A stretch of 42,231 bases of DNA from Clostridia bacterium (GTDB taxonomy: Bacteria > Bacillota > Peptococcia > DRI-13 > SM3-B62): assembly GCA_018433675.1 (NCBI GenBank), contig JAHDQS010000001.1, forward strand, positions 1 through 42,231, written 5' to 3'. How positions within the stretch are numbered: the stretch's first letter is position 1; the number at the start of each line of letters is the position of its first letter. Below the pieces are notes generated by a model. It was not told the DNA's origin. It searched no databases and saw only the letters and a list, made by a program, of their open reading frames with translations. This document shows positions 23,420 through 32,647 of this stretch, piece after piece. A program made the position numbers and the translations under genes.

Positions 23420-26400
23420 TAACTGATATTTCCATGACCACTTCTTCCAGTAACGTCAACACTTGCTTTGCTTCAAGATTTCGGGTATTGATTATGATTT
23501 CTAACCCCGCCAGCACCTTAAAACTCACCTGTCTGCGGTAACGCCGAGCCAACTCCATCAATTCCTTGCCAACAAGCCCGTGGTCTTCTTCCATTACAAT
23601 GACTATCCCCTCCGCATTCTGACCGATACTCTTTACCTTGGCTTGGGCTGCAGCAATTTTTATTGAAGCGATCTTCAACAGATTTTGTAAAGGCTCAGGA
23701 ACGGGTCCAAACCGGTCCTCCATCTCCTCAACCAAGCTTTTGATATCCTCTTTTGCACTCAGTGCGTAAATTCTCTGGTAGAAATCTACCTTCACCGCCG
23801 CTTCGTTTATATATTCCTGAGGAATATAGGCCTTTGTTTGGAGGTCAATGATAATACTCTTTTCTTCGTGCTTCTCTTCCCCTTTAACTTCCCTTACTGC
23901 CTCCTCCAGCATACGACAATATAGGTCGAATCCTACCGCCGCCACATGTCCGTGCTGCTCGGCCCCCAGAATGTTTCCTGCACCCCGAATCTCTAAATCA
24001 CGCATCGCAATCTTAAAGCCCGAACCCAGCTCCGTAAACTCCCGAATAGCGCTTAAACGCTTTTCGGCAGTCTCCGACAATATCTTGTCTCTGTTATAAG
24101 TCAGATATGCATAAGCGATCCTGTTGGAACGACCCACCCGCCCCCGCAACTGATAAAGCTGCGCCAAGCCCATTTTATCCGCATTATCCACAATCAACGT
24201 ATTGACGTTTGAGATATCCATCCCTGTCTCTATAATGGTGGTGCAAACCAAGATATCAATTTTACCTTCGATAAAATCAAGCATAACTCTTTCCAGTTCT
24301 TCTTCAGTCATCCTGCCATGCCCAATTGCAATATGGGCTTCCGGAACAAGCTCCTGAATGAAAACAGCAGTACTGTCAATGTCCTCGATCCTGTTGTGTA
24401 CGTAATACACCTGGCCTCCGCGCCCCATTTCCCTTCTGATTGCCTCGCGCACCAAATGAGGGCTATGCTCAACAACGAAAGTCTGTACCGGATACCTGTC
24501 TTCCGGAGGTGTTTCGATGATGCTCATGTCCCGAACACCAACCATGGACATGTGTAGGGTACGAGGGATAGGTGTTGCAGTGAGTGTTAAAACATCCACT
24601 GCCTTTTTCATCTTTTTGATTTTTTCCTTATGGGAGACCCCAAACCTTTGTTCCTCGTCGACAATAAGCAATCCCAAGTCTTTATATTTCACATCGCTGG
24701 ATAACAGCCGATGGGTTCCGATAACAATATCTGTTTGTCCAAGCTTTACTTCCTTCAATATTGCCTTTTGCTCCTGGTAGGAACGAAAGCGGCTCAAAAC
24801 CCCTACCTTAACGGCAAATCCCTCGAATCTCTCTCTAAAGGTATTATAATGCTGTTGAGCCAGTACTGTCGTAGGCACCAAAACGGCAACCTGCTTACCG
24901 TCTGTCACTGCTTTAAAGGCTGCGCGAATAGCCACCTCGGTCTTGCCATAACCAACGTCGCCACATAACAACCTGTCCATCGGACGCTGCCCTTCCATGT
25001 CCTTTTTGACCTCTTCGATAGCCCGCAACTGATCCGGAGTTTCTTCGAAGGGGAAGGCTTCTTCAAAATCCTTCTGCCACGGGGAATCAGCAGCAAACTT
25101 ATACCCCTGGATTGCCCGGCGCGCGGCATAAAGGGCAATCAACTCTTCCGCCAGATCCTTCACTGCCGCTTTAACCTTGCTTTTAACTTTGTTCCATTCG
25201 TTTCCTCCCAGCTTGGACAATCTGGGACTCTGCCCTTCCTGGTAAGAATACTTTTGCAACTGGCCCGCCTGGTCAGTGGGAAGATACAGTTTATCTTCTC
25301 CTTTGTACTTCATGACAAGATAGTCTCTCTCCGAATCGCCCACCTCAAGCTTTTCTATCCCCAGATACTTACCGATACCATGATTGGTATGCACAACATA
25401 GTCGCCAACCTGCAAATCTGCAAGAAAGGTCGTCCGCTTTTCCTCGCGAAAGATCCTGCGCGGCGCTTTCTTTTTTGGCTGATGATAAAGCTCGTGTTCA
25501 GTCAGAACAACTAATTTCCAGGTAGTAAACTCAAACCCGTTGCTTAGATTACCGGGTACAATGTACACGCCCCCGGCTTGCACTGTAAATTCTCCAGTCA
25601 CTAGGCTTGCCTCGACACTCATGTCCCAAAGCATTTGTCTTAATCTTTCCCCGCGTTCAGGTGAGTTGATGAGGATAACCACAGCAAATTTTTGCCTCTT
25701 CCATTCCTTCAACTCGTCCGCCAAAAGCTTTGTTTTACTCATGAACAAACCAGCGGTCTTTGCGGTTACTCCGAACATGTCGACAATATCCATTCCCATG
25801 GATTTTTTTGGTAATAGTGAAAAATAGATCTTTGTTATTTTTGATAGGGTGTACTGTAGTTCCTCCCATGTAAAATAGTTATCGATCTGCCCCGGCAGTA
25901 CTCCCCCTTTTTCAAGCAGGCTCTTGTAAGTCTCTTGCATCTCCCTTTCGTCCAGAACGGCTTTTTCCCGCTGTCGATTGGGCTCATCAATGATAATAAG
26001 AGGCCCTGAGGAGAAGTATTCCACGAGGGTGTGCTTTTCCTTGAAAAAGTATGGCAGAAACTGTTCATAGCCGGGGAAATTCTGTCCTTGACTAATGTTT
26101 TCCACGACCTCAGCGGCCCGCGATTTCAAAAGATCATGGCTTTCAATACGCCCACCTGCCTCCATTTTTTCCAGCAGCTGTTCCGCTTCCTCTTGTATTC
26201 TTTCCGCCACCTTGTCCGTATCCAGCCCTGCCAAGAAAAATTCGGCAGCCGGCGTAATGGTAGCGTTATAAATTTTCTTAATTGAGCGCTGATTATCGGT
26301 AGAAAAAGCTCTAATGGAATCAATCTCATCATCAAAGAACTCAATACGGCAAGCCTCCTCCGCAACAGGCGGAAAAACATCCAGTATACCGCCCCGTACG

Positions 26401-26927
26401 GAAACCTGCCCCCTTTCCTCGACCATGTCGACTCGCTGGTAACCTATTGCCAGCAAATGTCCCATCAACTCTTCTATTTTAATCCTCTGCCCTGTTTTTA
26501 AGGTCATTATCGCTTTCCTTAGTATATCAGGAGGAACCAAGGCTTTCCTTAACGCGTCAACTGTCGTCACAACAGCGTTTTTCCCCCCGCTGATGAGGTT
26601 GTGTAATACCTCCAACCTCTTGCGCTGCGTCTCATGGCTTTGAGCAATGACTTCAAACGGCAGTACCTCAAGGGAGGGAAAATAATGGACTGAAAAACCC
26701 GGCAGCAACCCCACCAGATCGGCGAATATTTCCTTGCCGCGCTGGGGATTTTCAACCACGTACAACAAAGACCGGTCTCTCTCCAAAGCCAGCATCGCCG
26801 TTATAAAGCTTTTTTGTGCCCCTGCCAAGCCATATATCAAAATATCGTCTTTCTGCTTGGCCTTTTCCATAAGAAATTCGTATTCTTTTATCTTTTTTAA
26901 ATATTCAATTAGAAAGTTTTGAACCAT
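23391..26927 (-). CDS. mfd: Transcription-repair coupling factor
   Basis: Mfd removes RNA polymerase stalled at DNA lesions and recruits UvrA. The 1178-residue length equals the B. subtilis protein (1177). The UvrB-like N-terminal module spans about 20-400, the RNA-polymerase interaction (CarD-like) domain about 490-560 (GDYVVHTNHGIGKYLGIE), and the translocase about 610-970 with Walker A GDVGYGKTEVA, the DEEQ box in LIVDEEQRFG and motif VI QLRGRVGRS. A TRCF domain ends the protein. Start ATG has AGGAAGG upstream. It stands downstream of fin, as in B. subtilis. Confidence 0.98.
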   Translation of the reverse strand: MVQNFLIEYLKKIKEYEFLMEKAKQKDDILIYGLAGAQKSFITAMLALERDRSLLYVVENPQRGKEIFADLVGLLPGFSVHYFPSLEVLPFEVIAQSHETQRKRLEVLHNLISGGKNAVVTTVDALRKALVPPDILRKAIMTLKTGQRIKIEELMGHLLAIGYQRVDMVEERGQVSVRGGILDVFPPVAEEACRIEFFDDEIDSIRAFSTDNQRSIKKIYNATITPAAEFFLAGLDTDKVAERIQEEAEQLLEKMEAGGRIESHDLLKSRAAEVVENISQGQNFPGYEQFLPYFFKEKHTLVEYFSSGPLIIIDEPNRQREKAVLDEREMQETYKSLLEKGGVLPGQIDNYFTWEELQYTLSKITKIYFSLLPKKSMGMDIVDMFGVTAKTAGLFMSKTKLLADELKEWKRQKFAVVILINSPERGERLRQMLWDMSVEASLVTGEFTVQAGGVYIVPGNLSNGFEFTTWKLVVLTEHELYHQPKKKAPRRIFREEKRTTFLADLQVGDYVVHTNHGIGKYLGIEKLEVGDSERDYLVMKYKGEDKLYLPTDQAGQLQKYSYQEGQSPRLSKLGGNEWNKVKSKVKAAVKDLAEELIALYAARRAIQGYKFAADSPWQKDFEEAFPFEETPDQLRAIEEVKKDMEGQRPMDRLLCGDVGYGKTEVAIRAAFKAVTDGKQVAVLVPTTVLAQQHYNTFRERFEGFAVKVGVLSRFRSYQEQKAILKEVKLGQTDIVIGTHRLLSSDVKYKDLGLLIVDEEQRFGVSHKEKIKKMKKAVDVLTLTATPIPRTLHMSMVGVRDMSIIETPPEDRYPVQTFVVEHSPHLVREAIRREMGRGGQVYYVHNRIEDIDSTAVFIQELVPEAHIAIGHGRMTEEELERVMLDFIEGKIDILVCTTIIETGMDISNVNTLIVDNADKMGLAQLYQLRGRVGRSNRIAYAYLTYNRDKILSETAEKRLSAIREFTELGSGFKIAMRDLEIRGAGNILGAEQHGHVAAVGFDLYCRMLEEAVREVKGEEKHEEKSIIIDLQTKAYIPQEYINEAAVKVDFYQRIYALSAKEDIKSLVEEMEDRFGPVPEPLQNLLKIASIKIAAAQAKVKSIGQNAEGIVIVMEEDHGLVGKELMELARRYRRQVSFKVLAGLEIIINTRNLEAKQVLTLLEEVVMEISVIAQKEAVLI

Positions 26928-27111
26928 CCTTCTTCCTCCATGTCAAATAGTGGGCATCTACCACGACCCCCACAAAACTTATGCTGTTTTTTTCATTCTT
27001 CTTGGCACTTATATATGTATTATATAGCATAAAACCGGATCTAGACCACATTTTTCTCAGGTATTTCTCTCTATTATAGCTGTTTTAGCCTGAATTTGAT
27101 ACCCGGATTTA

Positions 27112-27345
27112 TTAATGCAGCCTCTCCTCTCCCCGAAATTCTTCTCCCACACCGCCGGAAAGATGCCAGCAGGAATCACAAATTGCCTTTACCGTTCCTA
27201 CTTCCGTACCCCAGTCAAAATGAAGCAGTTCACCCTTTTCCTGGTTGGTCAGAACGTCAAAGCCCAGCATGGACTCATCCCAGACATCTATATTAATTTC
27301 CCCGATATATTTTTGGCAAATATCGCAAATATATATGAGACGCAT
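27112..27345 (-). CDS. fin: Anti-sigma-F factor Fin (YabK)
   Basis: The 77-residue protein has two CxxC zinc-binding pairs (CDICQ near residue 7 and CDSCW near residue 57), as in Fin, and the central GFDVLTNQEKGELL that matches the family pattern LGF..LT..E. In B. subtilis Fin is made in the forespore under sigma-F and helps switch RNA polymerase from sigma-F to sigma-G. Position between pth and mfd matches B. subtilis. Start ATG has GGAGG. GGTTATACTAG, about 40 bases upstream, resembles a sigma-F -10. Between it and mfd (26928-27111) no gene or clear terminator is seen. Confidence 0.85.
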   Translation of the reverse strand: MRLIYICDICQKYIGEINIDVWDESMLGFDVLTNQEKGELLHFDWGTEVGTVKAICDSCWHLSGGVGEEFRGEERLH

Positions 27346-27393
27346 TGACTTCCTCCATTTAGCTCATTCGCGCTAAAACTAGTATAACCAAGC

Positions 27394-27984
27394 CTATGAC
27401 TGTTCATTCTGCATCTCACAACATACACTGTTAAAATCGTTCATCGCCTTTTCCAGGCCATCCCAACACCATGTCTTGAGTCCTGCTGCTGCTGTTTTGA
27501 CAACATTAGCAATCACTTCGCTTTCAGGAACAGAGAAATTACTTAAAACAAAAGAGTCGACCTCCATCTCACCATGGGGCCTCCCAATACCAATCTTCAA
27601 CCTGGCATAATCAGGGGAATTCAGCCTTGCAGTGATGGATTTTAACCCATTATGTCCACCCGTACCGCCCCCATCCCTAAAGCGTAATCTTCCCAAGTCA
27701 ATGTCCAAATCATCATGTATCACTATCAAGTCCTCAATGGTATCCCTGTAAAAATTCAAAAGCTCCAAGACAGCATCCCCACTTCTATTCATAAAAGTCT
27801 GCGGTTTTGCCAATAGTATTCCCTTCCCGGAAATAAAGCCCTTCCCCAGAAGTACACTACCTTGTTTTTTTTTGATTGTCACACCCAATTCCCCGGCCAG
27901 AGCATCAACAACCATAAACCCTACATTATGCCGCGTTCTCTCATATCGCAATCCGGGGTTACCCAAACCAACCAAGAGTTTCAA
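27394..27984 (-). CDS. pth: Peptidyl-tRNA hydrolase
   Basis: Pth (SpoVC) recycles peptidyl-tRNAs that drop off ribosomes. The protein begins MKLLVGLGNPGLRYERTRHNVGFMVVD, holding the catalytic His of the RHNVGF motif, with HDDLDIDLGRLRFRDGGGTGGHNGLKS later. Length is about 196 residues, near normal (188). The start is TTG 27984 with GGGGG upstream; the longer frame adds 13 residues not found in the family. It follows prs by 45 bases and precedes fin. Confidence 0.96.
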   Translation of the reverse strand: MKLLVGLGNPGLRYERTRHNVGFMVVDALAGELGVTIKKKQGSVLLGKGFISGKGILLAKPQTFMNRSGDAVLELLNFYRDTIEDLIVIHDDLDIDLGRLRFRDGGGTGGHNGLKSITARLNSPDYARLKIGIGRPHGEMEVDSFVLSNFSVPESEVIANVVKTAAAGLKTWCWDGLEKAMNDFNSVCCEMQNEQS

Positions 27985-28029
27985 CAGAACAACCCCCTCG
28001 TTTTCAAAAAACCGAACAGACAAACCATC

Positions 28030-28974
28030 CTAATCAAAAAGCTTGCTAACGGAAAGATCCTCATGGATGCGAATTATCGCCTCCCCTAACAAGGGAGCAA
28101 TCGAAAGAACTTTTATCTTTGGCAGACGCTTCTCCTTGCTAAGAGGAATACTATTCGTAATAACAACCTCTTTGATGCAAGACTTATCCAGCCTTTCGAT
28201 GGCCACTCCCGAAAGGACGGGATGCGTACAACAAACGTAAACATCACGGGCACCGTTCTTTATAAGGGCTTGCGCCCCCAGGGTTATGGTTCCCGCAGTG
28301 TCAATGATATCATCGATCATAATTACGTTCTTACCCTTTACCTCTCCAATGAGATTCATCACTTCTGCCACGTTTGGTTTTGGACGTCTTTTATCAATAA
28401 TCGCCAACGGACACTGCAGCCTGTCCGACAGGTTCCTAGCCCTTGTGACTCCACCTAAATCAGGGGAAACAACGACTGCATCCTCCAGTTTTTTATTGAG
28501 AAAGTATTCTGCAATGATAGGCACGGCTTGCAAGTGATCCAACGGGATATCAAAAAAACCTTGAATTTGCCCGGCATGCAAATCAACCGACAAGACTCTG
28601 TCCGCTCCCGATGCCACAATAATATTGGCAACCAGCTTTGAGGTGATGGGATCTCTTGCTTTAGTCTTGCGGTCTTGTCTCGCATATCCGTAATATGGTA
28701 TAACGGCGGTAATCCTCTGCGCCGATGCCCGCCTCAAGGCATCGATCATAATCAACAATTCCATTAAATTGTCGTTAACTGGCGTGCAGGTTGGTTGAAC
28801 CACATAAACATCCACCCCTCTTACGCTTTCGCCTAAATTGACATTTATCTCACCGTCGGAAAAAGTTTTGACAGCAGCCGCACTGACTTCCACCCCCAGA
28901 TATTCCGCTATATCCGAAGCCAGTTCGGGATGTGCATTCCCTGTAAAGATTTTGAGCCTTTTGTAGCTGGACAT
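28030..28974 (-). CDS. prs: Ribose-phosphate pyrophosphokinase
   Basis: Prs makes PRPP from ribose 5-phosphate and ATP for purine, pyrimidine, histidine, tryptophan and NAD synthesis. Length 314 is normal. The ATP/Mg loop [20 protein letters not shown] and the PRPP-binding loop [13 protein letters not shown] are intact, as is the [16 protein letters not shown] flexible-loop region. Start ATG has GGGAGG. It follows glmU by 38 bases; the ctc gene found between prs and pth in B. subtilis is absent. Confidence 0.98.
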   Translation of the reverse strand: MSSYKRLKIFTGNAHPELASDIAEYLGVEVSAAAVKTFSDGEINVNLGESVRGVDVYVVQPTCTPVNDNLMELLIMIDALRRASAQRITAVIPYYGYARQDRKTKARDPITSKLVANIIVASGADRVLSVDLHAGQIQGFFDIPLDHLQAVPIIAEYFLNKKLEDAVVVSPDLGGVTRARNLSDRLQCPLAIIDKRRPKPNVAEVMNLIGEVKGKNVIMIDDIIDTAGTITLGAQALIKNGARDVYVCCTHPVLSGVAIERLDKSCIKEVVITNSIPLSKEKRLPKIKVLSIAPLLGEAIIRIHEDLSVSKLFD

Positions 28975-29012
28975 TACTATGCCTCCCTGTGTATTTTAGT
29001 TTTTACCGTTTC

Positions 29013-30377
29013 TTATTTCTCCTTGCTCTTCCAGTTCGCTATGTTTTTTTGCCGTCCACGCGCAATGGCCAACGCACCGTCCGGTATGTTTTTGGTAACC
29101 GTTGAGCCGGCACCGATATACGCACCCTTGCCAACCTTAAGGGGAGCAACAAGGTTAGTATTACTGCCTACAAATGCACCATCTTCGATTTCTGTAATGT
29201 TCTTACTGTTGCCGTCATAATTACATGTTATTGTACCGGCACCGATATTAACATCTTTTCCGATAATACTGTCACCCACATAACTCAAATGAGGTATTTT
29301 GGAATCTTCTCCTACCTGTGTCTTCTTCACCTCAACAAAACCACCAATTTTTACCCTTGGAGATAATTCAGTGCCGGACCGCAAATAGCTAAAAGGCCCT
29401 ACCGTACAATCCGCAGCAAGCTTGGCTTCAACAATATATGAATAATCGACCTTAACCCTATCCCCCAAACGGGAGTCTACTATTCGTGTGTTCGGCCCTA
29501 TGATACAATTCTCACCTATTACCGTCTTACCCTGCAGAATAACTCCCGGATAAATTACAGTATCTTGGCCAATTTGTACTGTCGCATCAATATATGTATT
29601 TTCAGGATTTATGACTGTGACGCCCTCCAGCATATGCCCTTTAATAATCCGCTGCCGCCAAACTTTTTCCGCTTCAGCCAGCTGCAACCTGTTGTTGATC
29701 CCCTGAGCATCGGCAGGGTTTTCAAGCAGTAATGTTTCGACCCTTTTGCCATCTTCTGCGAGCAATCTGACCACATCTGTCAGATAATACTCACCTTGGG
29801 CATTGACGGGGGTTAGTTTCTTGAGCTTCTCATTTAACTCGGTAACGCTAAAACAATATGTCCCGGTGTTGACCTCGTTAACAGCCTTCTCCTTGTCATT
29901 TGCATCCTTTTCCTCCACGATTCTTTCTAATCCTTGAGCCCCTTTGATTACTCGTCCGTAGCCTGACGGATCAGACAATTCAGCTGTTAAAACCGTGGCT
30001 TGCGCCTTAGTTTTCATATGTTTTTCCCATAGCAGTCTCAAGGTAGCGGCTTGAAGCAAAGGTGTATCGCCACACAAGACAAGACAGTTGCCTCCATCAT
30101 TAGCCTGCAGTTCCGGCAAAGCCTGCATGACGGCATGTCCCGTACCTAATCTCTCGGTCTGATACACCACACGACAATCGTTTTCCAGTACCTTTTCGAC
30201 CTCTTCTCCCCCATAACCGAGCACCACAATAATGTCTTTTATGTCTGCCTCTTTAAGGGCATTGATCACATATCTTATCATGGGCACACCGCATAGCTCG
30301 TGAAGGACCTTTGGCTTTTTCGATTTCATCCTTGTTCCCAACCCTGCTGCCAGAACAATTGCAATGTTTTTGCCCAC
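29013..30377 (-). CDS. glmU: Bifunctional UDP-GlcNAc pyrophosphorylase / GlcN-1-P acetyltransferase
   Basis: GlmU makes UDP-N-acetylglucosamine for cell wall synthesis. Length 454 is normal. The N-terminal uridyltransferase (LAAGLGTRMKSKKPKVLHELCG, residues 10-31) covers about 1-230, and the C-terminal left-handed beta-helix acetyltransferase about 250-445 (hexapeptide repeats; NVSTH-type region replaced by SYVGDSIIGKDVNIGAGTI). Start ATG has GGGAGG. It heads glmU-prs-pth-fin-mfd, all spaced under 60 bases. Confidence 0.97.
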   Translation of the reverse strand: MGKNIAIVLAAGLGTRMKSKKPKVLHELCGVPMIRYVINALKEADIKDIIVVLGYGGEEVEKVLENDCRVVYQTERLGTGHAVMQALPELQANDGGNCLVLCGDTPLLQAATLRLLWEKHMKTKAQATVLTAELSDPSGYGRVIKGAQGLERIVEEKDANDKEKAVNEVNTGTYCFSVTELNEKLKKLTPVNAQGEYYLTDVVRLLAEDGKRVETLLLENPADAQGINNRLQLAEAEKVWRQRIIKGHMLEGVTVINPENTYIDATVQIGQDTVIYPGVILQGKTVIGENCIIGPNTRIVDSRLGDRVKVDYSYIVEAKLAADCTVGPFSYLRSGTELSPRVKIGGFVEVKKTQVGEDSKIPHLSYVGDSIIGKDVNIGAGTITCNYDGNSKNITEIEDGAFVGSNTNLVAPLKVGKGAYIGAGSTVTKNIPDGALAIARGRQKNIANWKSKEK

Positions 30378-30454
30378 ATCTCATTCCTCCCTCTATTATT
30401 GGCACCATTCTATTTATATCATAAAACTTCTTGCCAAGTCACCACTTTTACAAC

Positions 30455-30480
30455 AATAAAGGAGCTAAAAATAAGCTCCC
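30455..30480 (-). terminator. Terminator after spoVG
   Basis: GGAGCT (30461-30466) pairs with AGCTCC (30474-30479) around an AT-rich 7-base loop; on the minus strand CTTTATTGTTG follows, a moderate T-rich tail. Confidence 0.6.
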
Positions 30481-30511
30481 TCCATAAATACCTTTTATTC
30501 AAATAATACTA

Positions 30512-30772
30512 TTACACCGCCTGCCCGTATGCTTTTAATACGGCATTCTGGATAATTTCACGAGCATCGGTTGATATCGGATGCGCTATATCTCTGTATT
30601 CACCATCCGGTGTCTTTCGACTGGGCATAGCCACAAACAACCCGTTTGTTCCTTCGACAACCTTAACATCGTGTACTACAAACGAATCATCAAATGTTAC
30701 CGAGACGATGGCCTTCATCCTTCCTTCATGATTGATTTTTCTAATACGAACATCTGTAATGTTCACTTGCAT
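30512..30772 (-). CDS. spoVG: Regulatory protein SpoVG
   Basis: The 86-residue protein matches SpoVG throughout ([49 protein letters not shown]). SpoVG is a small nucleic-acid-binding regulator affecting septation, sporulation and envelope genes. Start ATG 30772 has AAGGTGG; the longer frame adds seven residues and is rejected. A sigma-H promoter lies upstream at 30810-30834. Confidence 0.96.
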   Translation of the reverse strand: MQVNITDVRIRKINHEGRMKAIVSVTFDDSFVVHDVKVVEGTNGLFVAMPSRKTPDGEYRDIAHPISTDAREIIQNAVLKAYGQAV

Positions 30773-30809
30773 CACCACCTTCCCTGACCGCAACTGGTTA
30801 ATATGTCCT

Positions 30810-30834
30810 ATTCGTCATATATTTGGATTTTCCT
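30810..30834 (-). promoter_or_regulatory. Sigma-H promoter of spoVG
   Basis: On the minus strand AGGAAAA (+ 30828-30834) and GAAT (30810-30813) are 14 bases apart, the same spacing as between AGGATTT and GAAT in the B. subtilis spoVG sigma-H promoter. It lies about 40 bases before the start codon. Confidence 0.7.
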
Positions 30835-30902
30835 TCTTCTCTTTATGAAATTTCCCATTATTTAGCTATTTTATACCTGCAAATATCCCTTGCCTCATAT
30901 TA

Positions 30903-31724
30903 TCATTCAAATATTCTACCGGTTGGTTCAACTGCTATTCTTTTGTTCTGTTCATCGACACTTAAAAGCTTAAGCAGCGAGCAATAATTACTTACCAATT
31001 TGCGTTCCGGAAACCCGGTATCAACCAGAACTCCGATCCCCAGTACATGTGACTTAAACTCACTTAGCAGATCGACCATTCCCTTGGCTGTACCTCCGGC
31101 TTTCATGAAATCATCAATAATCACTACCCGGCTTTCCAGCGGCAAAGCCCGGCGGGAAAGAGTCATTGTTCTAATTTGCTTGGATGAACCGGTGACATAA
31201 TTCAAACTGACGGAAGTTCCTTCCGTTACTCTGCTGCCGTCGCGAATAACAACCAACGGCACATTAAGGGCTTTCGCCGTCATTAAAGCCGGAGGGATTC
31301 CTTTTGTCTCCATCGTAACGACATACTGAGGAGCTTCTGCCATAAAATGCTGAGCAAAAATCTCGCCGACCTTCTGCGCCACTCGAGCGTCAAAAATGAT
31401 GTCGGCCATATAGATAAAACCTCCCGGAAGTATCCGCTTGGGATCCTGAAGTCTCATCGCAATAGCTTTAATGAATTCATTTTTATCCTCCGGTTTAATC
31501 TCCGGGTAAAACATTACTCCTCCCCCGGCTCCGGTTAAGGTTTCTATTTTTCCATATCCGAATTTCTGAAATGTATCCCTAATAATACTGATATCTTCAC
31601 TGATGCTTGACTTTGCCGACTGAAACAAATTTGTAAAATAGTTAAGAGACAGCAGTTTGTTGGGATTTTCCAGCAAACACTTGGTTATTACGGAAACTCG
31701 TTCACTTCTACGCCACTTTTCCAA
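30903..31724 (-). CDS. purR: Purine operon repressor PurR (PRTase-like)
   Basis: PurR represses purine genes and is relieved by PRPP. The N-terminal winged helix covers residues about 1-75 (MEKWRRSERVSVITKCLLENP), and the PRTase-fold effector domain about 80-273 with the PRPP loop VVIIDDFMKAGGTAKGM. Length is 273 against 285 in B. subtilis. The start is TTG 31724 with GGGAG upstream; the longer frame adds a cysteine-rich stretch not found in the family. An ATTTCCCGAATGTT at 31758-31771 holds the PurBox core CCGAA, but no second half-site was found, so autoregulation is only a guess. Confidence 0.94.
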   Translation of the reverse strand: MEKWRRSERVSVITKCLLENPNKLLSLNYFTNLFQSAKSSISEDISIIRDTFQKFGYGKIETLTGAGGGVMFYPEIKPEDKNEFIKAIAMRLQDPKRILPGGFIYMADIIFDARVAQKVGEIFAQHFMAEAPQYVVTMETKGIPPALMTAKALNVPLVVIRDGSRVTEGTSVSLNYVTGSSKQIRTMTLSRRALPLESRVVIIDDFMKAGGTAKGMVDLLSEFKSHVLGIGVLVDTGFPERKLVSNYCSLLKLLSVDEQNKRIAVEPTGRIFE

Positions 31725-31822
31725 GCAACAACACTCCCTTATAATGATAGACACGACATTTCCCGAATGTTCCCTTCTTATTTTACCTTATTTATTCATG
31801 TTTCACCAGCAATACCTTCCTC

Positions 31823-31859
31823 AAAAAAATAAGGGCCTGCCTTTGTAAAAGGCTGCCCT
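31823..31859 (-). terminator. Terminator after the MobA-like gene
   Basis: An imperfect GC-rich stem (AGGGC and GCCTTT on one side, AAAGGC and GCCCT on the other, 31831-31859) is followed on the minus strand by TATTTTTTTG. Confidence 0.75.
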
Positions 31860-31868
31860 CCGCTGTCT

Positions 31869-32627
31869 TTAAGCTCCCAGTGCTTTTTGTGCTATTTTAA
31901 AATCACTGCTTTTATCTACGTCAATTCCTACTTCAGCATAATTGGATACAACTACCACTCCTTTTATCCCCAACAAGGAGGAAACCTTTTTTTCCGCTTC
32001 CTTGAGGGAAAGTATCCCCAGTATATAACGCAGCAGCACGTCCCACCCAACATGCGAAGCTAAACGCAGCGGTTTTTTGCGGAGGTCGATCAGTTCTTGG
32101 GCCTTCCGGGCACACTTTGAAAATACATAGGTGTTGAGCAAAAACATATTTCCTCCCGTTACGCGCCCTTCCCTCAAGCGTACATAAGTCCTCTTTATTC
32201 CGGGATATTTCCCCTCACTTATCTTTTTGGGAATAACGGGATAAAACAAATCACCCTCACTGAATTTGCAGCTTTCAAGAAAATCATCAACTGCCTGTGT
32301 AGTCAAGAGGGGAATATCTGCCGTAACAATCAGGACCCGTAGCTGGGGTGGTTTAATAATCCTTAGCCCTTCATATAACGTATCGATTGTTCTTTCCCCG
32401 TTTTTGACCAGGGTGATACGCTGGTCTTCTTTGTACTTTTCTTCTAGTGCCTTAACAGGACCGGAAATAATGACTCGTTCAATGTTCTGCGAGCCCAACA
32501 AAGCATCTACCACATACTCCACCATATATCTGTTGCCAATGGGTATCAAGGCCTCATCAAGGGGTTCCTTACTGTCTCGCTGTATCCCTGTTTTTTTCCC
32601 TCCGGCGAGAATTATAGCAGTAGTCAT
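31869..32627 (-). CDS. MobA-like NTP transferase family protein
   Basis: The 252-residue protein has a nucleotidyltransferase (GT-A) fold: TTAIILAGGKKTG... at residues 2-14, and VLIVTADIPLLTTQAVDDFL (about 90-110) holding the metal-binding aspartate. It resembles the MobA/IspD-like NTP_transf_3 group, but the substrate is unknown; the usual GGxSxRMGxxK loop is altered. It lies between gntR and purR, where B. subtilis has ridA (yabJ). Start ATG is preceded by GGAGAG. The last gene of the trkA-trkH-ispE-gntR run, closed by a terminator. Confidence 0.75.
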   Translation of the reverse strand: MTTAIILAGGKKTGIQRDSKEPLDEALIPIGNRYMVEYVVDALLGSQNIERVIISGPVKALEEKYKEDQRITLVKNGERTIDTLYEGLRIIKPPQLRVLIVTADIPLLTTQAVDDFLESCKFSEGDLFYPVIPKKISEGKYPGIKRTYVRLREGRVTGGNMFLLNTYVFSKCARKAQELIDLRKKPLRLASHVGWDVLLRYILGILSLKEAEKKVSSLLGIKGVVVVSNYAEVGIDVDKSSDFKIAQKALGA

Positions 32628-32647
32628 TACTATGGCTCTCCTTTCGT

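Noticed and set aside
26928-27111. Promoter or hairpin upstream of mfd (TTATGCT...AGCATAA, TATAAT-like bases)
   Set aside because: The 7-bp arms are about 40 bases apart and no -35 matches the TATAAT-like element; chance in an AT-rich gap is likely.
31758-31771. PurBox upstream of purR
   Set aside because: Only one imperfect half-site (core CCGAA) is visible; known PurR operators need two inverted sites about 16-17 bases apart.
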